A stretch of DNA of 64,000 nt from Gamarada debralockiae (lineage: Eukaryota; Ascomycota; Leotiomycetes; Helotiales; Hyphodiscaceae), in the NCBI GenBank assembly GCA_002803225.1, contig NXFV01000964.1, positions 62,001-126,000 of the forward strand, given 5' to 3'. The position numbers and the translations under genes are program-made. Below, in pieces: positions 27,473 through 40,221 of this stretch. The notes under the pieces are model-generated. The model searched no databases and was not told where the DNA came from. It saw only the letters and a list, made by a program, of their open reading frames with translations. Numbering within the stretch: the stretch's first letter is position 1; each line of letters opens with the position of its first letter.

Positions 27473-30400
27473 TATTTGTGTAGTCGGTGTAGTAGAAGGG
27501 GACTTGAGGGTGCTGGTGGCACAGCATTTGCATGTGTGCTTGAATAGAGCTGCTGAACTAGTTGGGGCAGGGGAGTTGAACCAAAACAAAAATTGTAAAT
27601 GACGATACCGTAGGTTAAACAATCGAAATATTCTTGAATTCTCATTCACTCGGCGTTATCTCGTGCTTCGGGACGCTGAACCTGACCTTTTTTGAGCCTG
27701 ATTCTTGACATCTGGTCGTACCCAGCCACAGCAGGGCGGAGCATGTGGTGTAATGAATGGCAGAAACCTAACTTCTACTGCCTTCCAAACAAGGTCATTG
27801 TCCAGCAGTGACACAGCACCAACACCTTCGTATCAAGTAGATAACGGAGGCGAGCTGTGGTGCGATGCGTCACGAGCCCTCATTTTGCAAAGCTCAATGC
27901 AGCCAAGAGAGAAACGGGTAATGCAGTTGGTTTCCGCAGGGTTCTTTGCCGATCTCTCTCCTTCGGGGGCATCTCCATCCCTCCGTCCCACTTTTCCACT
28001 TTCCCACTTTCCCACTTTTTTTTAGTTCATATCGACGCCAAGACAGCCAGCATTTTTGACGCTAGAACATCAGACCATTATTATGATTGTGGATCGCATT
28101 CATACGTACATTTTGAGAAGGGAGATCGTGTCACACGAGGTTGGTGCAACCTTAACTTGGCGAAGGCTGCGCATCCCCCGTTTGTTGTTGTTGTAGGTGA
28201 GGGGAAGTTTTGGGGATACATTGGGGTTGAGTTGAGGGGGTTGGGGATTGGATACTAGAAGGGAGTTTGAATGCTGTTTGTGGAACTCGAGGTTGGAGGA
28301 GCATTGGATCGGAACTTTTGGCCGCGTGGCAAGGTCAGATGGATGGTAAGATGGCATGGAGGGTGCGTGGGATTGATTGTGGTGGATTTGAGATTTGGAT
28401 ATTGGTGGAGATAGTTCCCCTCTGGGTGGGTATGAGGAGTGAAGAGGAAGTTGGCGTTCGTGAGTGCCTGAATTAAAGCTGATGAAGTTGAGCTGAAGGG
28501 GACTGAGGATCCAGAGGTCACGCATCGCATTTGTACTTGGACATCTGGCAATGCGCTGTACGAGGAGAGTTTTCTCATTGCTGTTTTCTTATTGCATGAC
28601 ATTTTGTGGGGATGGAGAAGTTGCGAATCCTGGGGGGAGGTAGGTGTGTCGATTAAAGTGGGAAATCCATTGCTCATGACTTGTGAATGACATTTAAGGA
28701 ATCATACTAAGGGTTCCAGTGACAGTAAATTCTCAACAGAATATCTCTCGAGATTTGACGCGAGTGATTTTGTACTGGAACCTGAAAGGCTGATCTTTCT
28801 CATACATTTTCTAGCACAAAGTACTGGATGCGAGATATGATGCTTTTCTTCTAAAGTCAAAAATAGAAACGACTTGGAGACATTCCATTTGTTATTGACA
28901 GGACAGTGATTCTTCATACAGGCTTGAATGATAGTGGGGAATCTTGAAGTCCTGGATTTGGTTTTGATAAGGTTGAGAAACCGAGAGTAAGCTCTTCAGC
29001 TTTTGATCTCCCTAGAACTTTTGAAAGCAAAGCCCAAATTGGACACGCACGCATCCTAACTGAAAAACTTATAAAAATTCAGATCCTAGACATATTCACT
29101 GAATCAGGAGACGAACTTCATTCCTTCCATTTCCACATACGTACTTCTCTCCACACAGATTACTGATTTCAGTAAGAACCAAACATCAACTTCGTTTAAC
29201 TCCAGCCAGTTTCACGGACTTGGAGCACCTGTCGAGCTTTTGCGAAATAACAAGAGATGACTCCCCCATCCTTCGTTTTCAATACCCGCAGAGGTACTTC
29301 CGTCAACATAGGCATTCATGAGCTGTATTTGGAATGAAGTCCCAGATTGAGAAGAAAAGAAAACGGCTTCAGTTCAGGTCGCCAATATCTTGGAAAACGT
29401 TTACGTAAAAGGGAGTGGTTAGTATATCAAATAACAACGGAAGCTGAAAACCACGACCGTCCAACAAGCTAGATCTGGGTTTTGACAGTATCTGCGGCAG
29501 ATCTTCAAAGTCCAGGAAAGCTTATTGTTGCAAAGTGGGAATTTAAGTTTGTCAGATTCAACGGGTATTAAAGTCAGATTTTGACAGTACAATGCTACGA
29601 AACGGAAGAGGCTCCCCGCCACTTAGTAGAAAGTATATTTCTACTTCAACCTCCATCGAGGAGGACATCGTTCAAACCCTGAAAGACACAATGCATTTCC
29701 AATTTTGAACTTCCCATGACACGAGAGGACTTCCAATCATGAATAGAATGCAGTAGGTATGTCGCAATCAGTCCCATCGATTTTGGTGGCTTGATTGGTA
29801 AAAAGTTGAACGATGTCACCATCGCCACGAATTGGGACAGGAATTTGCTTATTTTGGAAAGCAATATCAAAATCCTAACTCTCGGTCAGACCTTCACTTT
29901 CAGCTTTCATGCAGGCCTGTCTGTTTCGGGGATTTTGGTGTTGAAGCGATGTGTTCGGACAGGGCAGCCGACAACCCTTGCTACTGCGGATCAATCTTTT
30001 AATCCTTGTAGGCAATCCTCACGGCTGCATTTGACAAATCTACCCTTTTTGGGTCTTCAATCTTTAGCATATTCGGCTCAATTCTAGGCCGAGCCAGCCC
30101 ACGGAGAGCCGATAGGTGAGATGACCCGAAGCTCCTCTCTGATCCCGTTCCCGATGCATCGCAGGAAGAAAGTGCTTGAGAAGTTGAGAGCGAGCTTGTG
30201 ATCTTTACGCTCGGACCTCTCTATTTCTTGCCTTCGTAATGGTGATTGCGTCATTTAAACTTGCCCATGATTAATTGCTTTTGCTCAGGCATACCTAGGA
30301 GGTCGTGGCGGCCAAGCAAAAAGCGGAGAAGACGGAATTGAAGGTTGAGACAGGCCATCGGGTTCTCGGTTATCGAGTCTTATCGAGTGATGGACCCCTC

Positions 30401-33400
30401 CTTCAGCCTTCTACTGCAAGCCTCTGCTTACGGATACTCTTGCCGTATCCAACAGCTTTTCCTGCAGCCTTTGCCACTATCACCACGATGCCTTTTTTGA
30501 GCTTGTTGCTTTTCGATCGAGATCCTTCATCCTCGTTCCAACTGCTATGTTCGCTTATCTTGTTACATTGTACCGTTCTCAACCTTCAGATAGTCCGCAA
30601 TTGGACAAAGTTTGTTGAGAAATTTCACAGTCAATTGCCACACTCAAGAATACACAGGGAGTGTGGAATTCCTGTAATGAGAGTTGTCGAGACCGTTTGT
30701 CAATGTAGCTGGATAAAGGCAGTGGTGCGTTTGAACTTCCTTGTCCTTTCAGGTGACTTGCATCAGTACCAGCCAGCAACCGTGGGGATCTGCTACCTCC
30801 TATCATCAAGGCATGAGGGGTGACACCTCGCTTCGTAGTCACGAAATAACTGCTAAATCATATCCGAGTTCTGATCAGATAGATCGATGCAAGATCGCTT
30901 TTGACTTAGCTTGTTCCATTGATTGGCACGCGGAACATCCGGCCATCGTGCTGTGTAACATGAGGTTGAAGGGATCGAGGCAAGGATGGTGAGAATGGAA
31001 AGTTGACCCGTGGATTTCCCTCTGAAAATCTCGACTGTTTGTAAGTTGAGAGTCCAATCGTCAACACATATCTAATTGATGTGGCTGTGAAGAGCTACTT
31101 CGACTTTGTCGTAGTTTCTGGGTACCAGACTTTATGTCTGACAGAGCCTCAGAATCTTAGTCATGGCTCCGCTGGTCTCGAATTTCAGTGCCAAACTCAC
31201 TAGTAATAGCATTATGAAACATAATACTGATTGATTTTACTATCCATTGCTCTCTGGTCTTCCAGCTCCCAATACATGGTTCCGAGTGCCAGATGATGTA
31301 AGTTGGCGGGGTATAACAGTAGATTGGTACAAGGACCTTGCCTTGCTTTCTTTCAAATAATCAAATGAAATTGAGGCAGTGTTTCAAAGTTCTGGACCTG
31401 GTTTTGACGCGGGCCAGACTTGAAGTCTTCATGTTTTCTATTTGCAGTGCGAAGGGGCCACTTTTAGCGAATGTCTTCCTGCGGGAGGTCTAGTAAGGTT
31501 TATGTGAGAAGATCGACATTCGGCTTTTCACGCGAAACTTTCATCTCAGTTTTTCAGGGGTCTTTTGGACGAGTTGGAAAGGGTGGCTTGCGCTTGGTTC
31601 ATCCTTTCTCAAAGGCGGCACACGCAGCGTCGGAGCAGCACACGAGCAGGGCAAATAGGGAAGGACAGGACAAGCGGGTACACTAATAATCCACCGTGCT
31701 GTACCGTTCTGTATCTCTGACAGGCTTGATCGGAGTCAAGACATGGGCCTCAGATGGCTTGGCGTTCAGCCGGATACCATCCACAATTGATATCCACAAT
31801 TATTCCATGTGGAAGGATTTACTACTGTACAGTACAGAGAAAATTTCTACTGGATGAGAAGGGCCATACACTGCATTGTCTTAGCCAAGCGCCTCTCAAG
31901 TCCCCCTACATTTGATACAGGATTTGGACGGACATTTCAGGGACTTTCCATTTACCGCGGTATGCGCTCCGCGTAAAGCCTCACTCAACAAGTCTCACAT
32001 GTGGACCTCCTTTCTTCAGGATATCGATCTCAGTCTCATTGGGGGCTCAGCTCCATGGCAGGTCCATGTTGCGGCGTCAGCATCTACTCAATCGAGACTA
32101 CCCAAGGCCATAAGGTCCACAAATTCGGGGCTTCAAACTCGGTAACACCCCACGAATGTCCATGCAGTTTGCTATCGCGTTAGTACTCATCCCTGTTTCC
32201 GGATATCGAGCCAACTGCCGTCTCTGTCACTATTCACCAACTAGACTGATGACCCCGCTGATTGAGCGACGGAAATAATTCAAGCCCTTCCTGACCGCAA
32301 CGAACAAACAGGCAAATCAGATGAAAACTTTCACAATTCTATACCTAAATGGAAAATTGGGAGGTGGTACGATAATAATAACAACGTCCGAGGGTTCTTC
32401 ACTTCTCCATGCGCAGAAAAATGATTTGCGTTCAAGGGTAAGTTCCAGGAACTGGTTCAATCTTAGGGCTTTCCTCACCCTTGCCCATATCACTAAAATT
32501 TATCTTTGCAAAGCTCCGTAGGGTCCGTTTGCGCCATATTCCCAGCTGGGAACAACGGAATTCACCCAGCTTGCTGGGCGTGATGCAGCCTTGATATCCG
32601 AGACTTTGCCTGCTGAATTGATTTCGCTCGCTGCTTCAAGAAAAATAAGTTATGTGTAACCCAAAGTCTACGATCGCAGACATGCACCTGTTCTCCCACC
32701 ATTGTGCATTACCAGGCATTATAGTAATACATCGCTAGGACTCCCGATCAGGTCCTTTTACGGTGCATGGAAAAGGCATTCGCATATCGCATCACAGCAT
32801 TTCGGAGCACAGCAGCAAAGTTTGTTGCAGCAGCGACAAATGTAATCCCAACGCATCATTACGATCCAACCTTGAACCTCTCGTCTATTTCGAAGCCTTG
32901 CAAGTACGACCCTGGATACCCTGCTCTCCCCAGCAACCTTCTGCCACACTTTTTGAGGATTTGCATCGAGGATGTTATTTGGAAATTGGGCCCGCCCAGT
33001 ATTTTGTATATCTTTCCGTACATTCTCTCTCCGCAAACCCCTCACACCCTTCTGATTCTCCCACATGAATGAAGAATAGTAGGATCTGTCACTTTTCTAG
33101 CTCTCTACATATATATCGAGATCGGTCACAAAGCGATTCGTACCTTAATAGGTAGCGCAGCTGTCACAGTACCCTCAGGTTCTTCGTCTCCCTCCATACA
33201 CCTGCCACGGATAACTGGTCTCAACTGTTAACCCAGACCTCCTCCCGCGTTTACTTGGTCGTCCCAGATTTACTGGTCTTTTGCCATTGTCACCCGCAGC
33301 AGGCCATCAAACAAGACTGTTCGAGTTTTCGAAGCTGCGAACTCATCCTCCACTTCACTGCCAGCTGCCGTCGCGAAACAGAAGCAATAGCGGCGGATGT

Positions 33401-34368
33401 CTCTCACCCGTTCCTGCCGGGAGTGTCTGATTACAGAGGGGTAAAAAGGCAATCAAACACTGAAGCGTGCGAGTAAGGTCCAAGCATTCCACAGGCTGGC
33501 CAGCAGTGTTCACATCCATAACATATGAACACGCACTTCCTGGTCCTCAGCACCTAGCCCAGTTAACCAAACTCGCTTTTTTGGCACCCGCATTCAATTG
33601 AGCAAGTTCCCGGCCCAATCGGCTCAGACGGGTTTCGTCTCGGGAGGGATCAATTAACTTTCGGTCGGCTGGTCTGGTCGCATGGCTGCTGACGGCTCTC
33701 CTCCAACCTCGCACTGCACTCCGTCAAGCCGTAGTTATATTACTACTTTAAGCTCTAGACCAGCCTCTCTCCCACACGAGCCGACGCCTCACCTTTACCT
33801 GAACTCCCTGTATTGTGCTACCGTCGCTGTATTCTAGACACCATATCACTTGACGCCACCCATTGCTCCACGAATCTCACACATTATTCCACTAAAAGGC
33901 CAGCAGATCAACCCAACGAACCACTCAGCTCATGAATATCTTTTCTCCGACAAGCTATTGCTCCACGGCTGCATACTGCATCACCGGTTCGTCCACATGC
34001 TTTTCCTTCTCTCTTTCATCTCGCCCTGCATTTCAGCAAAAGTTTATTGCTCCTTTTTCCCCGAGGATATCTCAGCCACTTCAAGGGCCCCGGATGCATT
34101 GCATTCGCTAGGGCACGCTACAGACCAACCCACTGACATACCGTCCCGCCTCTAGCGCCCCAAGAACCTGCGGATCTGGCATTGAATCTAGCTTCCAATC
34201 GATCGGTTCTGATACAACCCAGCCTCGCTGGTTCCACTTCATAAACAAGACTCTGCCCAGTATATATCATCGGATACGACAGCTCGTCTTATACACCTCA
34301 CCGCCCTTTGATCACATCTGAAGATTCTGTCTTCTGTCTATCATTGCCTCTTCTTTTATATCTTCAGC
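27473..34368. other. 6.9-kb gene-free region
   Basis: Open frames here are short or lack similarity (the longest, 30305-30823 plus, has a non-ATG start and no domain). I found no RNA gene, transposon ends or relic of a known protein. The last 500-700 bp before 34369 are pyrimidine-rich and contain small upstream frames (for example 33850-34155), which suggests a long leader for the gene at 34369. Confidence 0.55.
27987..28023 (+). repeat. Pyrimidine tract of CCCACTTT-type units
   Basis: Four imperfect units of CCCACTTT (one is CCACTTT after TT) end in a T run. It is a simple repeat 0.5 kb past the ABC transporter stop. Confidence 0.7.
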
Positions 34369-36417
34369 ATGGTCCAGAAGGGAAATCCCTTACAGCAAAG
34401 GGACTTCTTCCCTTCCACCAGGGAAGCTAATTGGCATCCGGTGGACAGAAGCTTCCTTGATACCAACCAAGACGGACGCTTCTCTGCCTCACAACCTTCA
34501 CCCATTCACCCCCGTGCTTTGGTATGCATTCACTTATTCTATACTCTAGACGACTTGGACTAACTCAGTCAAAGACGATAGAAGCAGCACTGAGAGATTG
34601 TGTCCGCCTTCCGGTCAAGGAGTTTGCCCTTATTGTGCTCCTCGAGAATAACGAAGAAAGGACCTACACTTCTCAATCGCTGACCCCATGTCAACCGAGG
34701 ATCTTCACCGATCGATTTCGCCATGATTTCCGTCGCAATGTACGCCGAGAAACTGCGGAGGGAACATATCCCGGTTCTGGTTTGTTGATCGCTCTTTCAT
34801 GTCGGCTTGCATTGCTGACAACTCATAAGTAGCCTACCAAGAAGGAGGAGGCATGTTTGCAGAGTTCGCCGCCGGCGACAACCGGAATCCTTCGAGCAGT
34901 GGTGACTCTTCGTCTGGTGGTAGGAGTAGACGTCAATATCAGCGACAGTCAAGATCAGAGGAATCTGATGAGACTGATTCGGCCAACGGAAAGAGAAAGC
35001 GGGCTAGGGGTGCGATGTACTCCTCGTACGACAATGACGATACACCAGTACCTGTGCCTGTTCAGAAGACTCAACAACTCACCATCGGAAACGAAGCCGA
35101 GGTCGAGCAATTTTATTTCACTCGATTCAAGGATATGCAGCAGTCCTCATGCAAGGTCATGGGAAAGGCATTCGTCAAGCTGGTGGAGCCAAAGAAGCAA
35201 ACACACCACCCGTACACCAAGGGTGATGCCAAGGCTCCACCGTGGTGGCCCAAGTCTACTGGTGATAACCATGTTCGGCACCGAGAGCCAGATCACTTAC
35301 TGAGACCTGGTAAGCTTAACCTCAATATATGCACTTGAAGGCAGACCTCTGATGAGCCATGTTGCAGAACGAATCAGACTTTTGGTCCATATCCTCAAAA
35401 TGATCATCGAGCCTTACGAAAAGCAGTGCCCAACAGTCCAGAAGTTGCGGCTAAATGTTCAGAAACTCGAAGAGGTAACGATGGAAGCTATGTCAAACTG
35501 GTTCAACGAGGTCGACCACCCTGAAAATCTCACCAAGAAGCCTTACCTGAAGGAAATCTTCAAGGTTGCAAAGGCCCAGGAGCGATACAAGAACGGCGAG
35601 ATTGGTCAGTTGAACACAATATTTCACAATGCTGTCAGGTCACTCACTGAGAAATTTTCCAGACAAGGACACCCGAATTCCTGTTATGTACGGGGACAGA
35701 ACTGGAATCGACTTTTCCGACGATGAGGTTGAAGAAGGCGTCAAAGACGAGGATGAAGAGACCGACATGGCTCAGGTCGCCGGGGATATACCGACTCCGA
35801 ACTCCATGGCCTCCCAACCTATGCTACAAAGCCAGCAACTTCAGCAGTCCCAGGAGCAAGAGTCCAATAGTATGTTCATGGGAGCACCGCGCCCTCTTCC
35901 GATGCGCTACCACACCCACTCGGGAATGGATGAGCACCCTCCATACACCAATTCATCCTTCCTTCCACGAACTGTCGGTGTTGGCTTCCAGACCCAGTCG
36001 CCAAACCCCCAAGATCCCAATCGCCGCTCGTTCGGATCGCCAGTCTACCCCAGTCCCCAGAGCATGTATGGCTGGCAGAACACCACCATGGTCAGCAACG
36101 GGACCATGTCTTCGAATTACTATGTGACATCCCCTCAAACTTCTCTCGGCCCTCAAGGTGGACAATTTCAGCTTCCTCCACCAGCCATCACCCAACAACC
36201 CATGCTGCCCCCAATGGCCCAGCATCACTTCGATGGCTTACCACCTGGACGGCAGTTTGATTCTGGTCCAGCACTCGGAAACATAGTGCGGACAGGGAGC
36301 TTGGGGCACCCACATCAGATGCCTCAAGGTTTTCAAGAATTTCTCCACGACAACGGCGGATACGGTCACAACGACTCCGAAGTGCGGGACGAACACCAGC
36401 AAATCCAGCCAAGCTAG
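34369..36417 (+). CDS. YDR124W-like helical bundle (DUF2841) protein
   Basis: Uncharacterised fungal protein; possibly nuclear, judging by the KRKRARG patch. Five exons (34369-34521, 34569-34779, 34833-35309, 35368-35604, 35663-36417), with all phases agreeing, give 610 residues. An N-terminal block (CVRLPVKEFALIVLLENNEE, then FTDRFRHDFRRNVR) precedes a Ser-rich acidic stretch. The DUF2841/YDR124W-like core spans about residues 200-355: EVEQFYFTRFKDMQQSSCK, DAKAPPWWPKSTGDN and VRHREPDHLLRPERIRLLVH, then MSNWFNEVDH. Beyond residue 370 the protein is Gln/Pro/Gly-rich and probably disordered, as in regulators. It is the only gene in about 12.7 kb, with several kilobases of apparently non-coding DNA on both sides. 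Confidence 0.88.
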
Positions 36418-39400
36418 CGGCGGCATCCAGACCTTCGAATACCCACTTAATGCAAGCATCGGAGGCTCCATTTTCATTCTTAGTGTTATACCCAGCGATC
36501 ACTCTGACAATCATGCCGATGTGTGCAACCATCAGTCAATAGGCGGTGCAAGCGCTCCTCTTCTCGATCAGCTTTCGGCATCCATGAACATTTCTGCCTA
36601 TCTCCACGAGTTTTACAATATCGTGGATTGTCTATTCTTACACCCCATTTAATTCTCCCCTTTTTACAGTCTGTGGATCAGCGTTCCATATCGGGCCTCT
36701 GAAAAAAATCTTTCCTATTTTCACGTAGAAAAGTGAAGCATGCGTTTTATATCGGCATCTTTTCAGAGTCATCGGCGTCAACTGAGTCGTGGTGTTATTT
36801 CAACATTCATTTATTATCTACCGGCTTCGATGTAATGAGGAGCGATGAGCGGAGTCACCTGTGTTTATGGTTCATGTCATGAGATATGATTATGGATGAG
36901 AAGCAAGTCAATTACGATGCGTCATACTGCACATGAAGCGAGAAAACATGAGGAGCTTAGCGGTGTTCGATAGCTATTTCTTACTCCATAATGGTATGTT
37001 AAAAGAGTCGGTTGAGATGATGGGAACACTTAACGGGTAACCGACAGTTGAGTCGAAGTAATTACGTGCGAAGGATCGGTATATAGCTTCAGGCCATCAC
37101 CCTCAATATCATACTATCATATCCGTTACAGCTCCGTCCTTCGCGTCAAAATATCGCCTGAGCAGCTCAAGTGAGTTGCCGTTGTGATTCAATCCCAAAC
37201 CTACAAGAATCTCAATCACATCCGGCCCCGGTGGCAGATGTCCCTTGGTCTAAAAATTGCATCTCCAAATATGGCCATGGCTGAATTTCTGTCATGTATT
37301 CCTCTCAAGCAAACAAACATTCTCTGAAAGTCATCATACTACTCATCAACAGCGAAAGATGAGATCTCCTTTTCCCTTGACTCAGACAATTCCAACCCAA
37401 AATGTATAAGACAGTTCGGCCAGAAAATCAGAAGCCATGAATAAATCCCTGAACGGATGAAAATCGAACACGAATTATGTCACAAAACGTAATCTTACGA
37501 CAGCGGAGCAACACTGTGGTCCAAATCCTGAAACATCGGCTCGTTCTGAATCGTCCTCAGAACCGCAAACTGAGAATCCAAGATGTCAACTGACGATCAG
37601 GCCGCCAACTCCAGCTTCTCCTCCTCCCCCGCCCCCAAAACAAAAAACCATCACCCACTCAAAACAGTCCAGATCTCGACAAGAATCACAACTATTTTCC
37701 TCGCCCATGGGATTTGATAGCCAAGAACAGATCATCCTCCCACCTTCCAATTGCCAGATCTCCAAAAAGGTCAAGATTTGCGACATCTTCCTGGTGTTGA
37801 CTTTCGGAAAGAGCACATGGAAGGTCGTTTAATGAGAATTATGAGAGGTCCAAATATGTGCGTCTCCATACTGGAGGGTAGGATACGAGGCCTTTGCCAT
37901 GGGTTTGTCATGGAGAAGGGGTCGAGGGTCGAGGGAAATTAGGTAGCTCGTTGATATTGTCAAACTTTCAAAGAATTTTGCATTCTATGGAGTTGAGAAC
38001 TTCTTGACAATAACTTTGATTTCATCCAACATGTATCTGAGAATGAGTGATCAGAAATTGTACCCAAAACATGTACCGGGGTTCATTCTACAAATCGACA
38101 CGAAACTACAAGCATGCTCGTCGGGAGAAGACTGAGTATCGCAGAGCTCTCTGACCGCAATTTGACGCATTTCCGGCTTTCCCTTAAAGCCTTGGTACCA
38201 TTGAGACTTTGCTAGTCATTTTGGGCTTTTACTCAACACCACGGAGGGCCCTATAGCATCAGGTCAGGAATGACTCATCCTGATTCGTGGCAAGCAAATT
38301 CTGACCTTGGATTTTCGAGCAGAGTCATAATTTCCTCTATCTGACACCCTTTAAATCATAGTATGATTTGAGATTTATGATGGATCTTCCAGCGAGGCCT
38401 GAGACCAACCATCCTACCAATTTCAAGTGGACAGAAAGCCTCTTCCGCCAGCCGCAAAATCCTCGACCGTCAACTTCGTCACGAGTGAAAGACCTTTGCC
38501 GCCCAGGACCACCGTTGAACGAGTATCTGACCCTCAGCAGGGAGTAGTTGACATGAAAAGTTTCACGAATCACAGAGAACTTTGAAATGACGATCATATA
38601 GACTATCGCCACTTGCTTCAAAAGTCACACGAGAGCTTCTGTCTTTTATGTCTGAAGCGACTTCCACTTCCTGTGGTCGATTGGTCAAACGATGAGGAAG
38701 GATATGAGGAGGAACATAGCCTTGGCAATATCAGATTTTGGAGTGGGATGGAAGGTGCACTCATTGTCTCTGGATCGATATTGAGAACGGACCTTGGCTG
38801 GGGGAACTTGTCCACATCAGAGGGCGTCGCTGGAGCGTGTTCGACCTTCAAATGCCCAATAAATGCAGCTTTTGGATGTTGTGTATACGCAAAGATACTT
38901 CCCATACCTTACTGGCCCAGAAAAGGACGAACTTTTTTGGCGTTTACTGGCCTCAACATGGGAGGAAATGAGTAGCCACGCATTGAGTCGCGAGATTCAA
39001 TTCATACCGAATTCTTTGATATTCGTGTTATGCGAGACTACTACGAGACCTTGTCTAGTAATATTTCATGAAGACTGAAAGATTTGGATAAAGGAAAGTA
39101 ACAATGAATGTGGATTATTGATGAGTCACACATCTGAACATAGATGAACTTTCCCCCTAATTCATAAAACGAGGTGCGAAGGGAGACAAAGCTTCATTGG
39201 GGATAAATTTGAAAACATGGAAATTGAGTCCGCTGAGTTTTACAAATGCCATGAAACTAAAAAAATTCGTTCCCTAAGGTTCATGTGATGAGATGTAAGG
39301 CGATCCAAGGACTCATCGATTACGCTACACCAACCATTACCCACCTAGACTGTAGTGGGCGCCTCAATCCATTCAAAACTTCATTGAAAAAGATCATGAA

Positions 39401-40221
39401 AGGTGATGAAAGTCGGACATCTGCAAGTTTTCCAATTCGAGAGGGGCGAGAACTTTTAAAGTGCTCGCCTAAGTTTTAATTTCACGCTAGCGCCCCCCTT
39501 TCCTTCCCCTTTCACTTCCGCTCAACTCTTACAAAGACGACGTCCTTCCTAAAATATGACGGGAAACCCCCATCCCACGAAGCAGTCTAATCACCGAGCT
39601 CTCAGTGGACGTTCTTTCCCTTGCGCCTGGTATGTATTCAACAGAATATAGCATCTTCAATTCAACGCAACTTCGTCGGCATCTTCACATTTCCTTCCCC
39701 GACGGGACACGTCGTGGATTGTCCAAGTCCGGACTTCTGAAGTTCAAATAATCAAGCCATACTAGAGAGTACAAGTGACGGCATGACTGCGATTGTCAGA
39801 CTTGTCCATGGAAAGCCCGAAAGTTGGCGAGAACCACATGCTATCACATGATCTGGAAGTCCATCGATGCGTACTTTGATTTCCCTCCGCGACTATACAG
39901 GGAGCCATATTGGCAAACATCAGGCTTTCTAATAAATATTGGATTTAAAATAAATAGCAACGAGAAGTACTTTCAAGAGATATACTCTCCCAGCCTTGGA
40001 AATTTTAGGCAGCGACACGGACAGTTCCCAGAGCCGATCTTACGCAGGGATTTTCACAACTTTTATCCAACACTTTACCCGGATGATTCTACTTCGTAAT
40101 CTCTCTGCTTCTCCTGCCATGAGCAGGATTTCGCTTTGGTGATCGAGTATTACTATCGAGCACATATTCCGTTGTCTGCTACGAACTGTTGTCTGGCTTT
40201 CGCAAGCCATACAAAGCCATC
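36418..40221. other. 3.8-kb region without a supported gene
   Basis: Begins with the 3' UTR of the YDR124W-like gene. Some frames (38379-38550 plus, with SSRVKDLCRPGPPLNEYLTL; 38863-39078 plus; 39824-40099 plus) have protein-like composition but contain stops and no recognised domain. They may be remnants of one decayed gene near 38.3-39.1 kb. The last part holds the promoter of the S41 gene. Confidence 0.45.

Noticed and set aside
30305..30823. 172-codon frame in the gene-free region.
   Set aside because: The first codon is not ATG, there is no domain, and composition resembles non-coding sequence.
32763..33072. Overlapping 101-codon frames in two plus frames.
   Set aside because: Both lack similarity to anything known and overlap each other; likely chance in GC-balanced DNA.
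38379..39078. Possible HET-like or other decayed gene.
   Set aside because: Protein-like patches exist but no diagnostic motif could be matched; left as undetermined.
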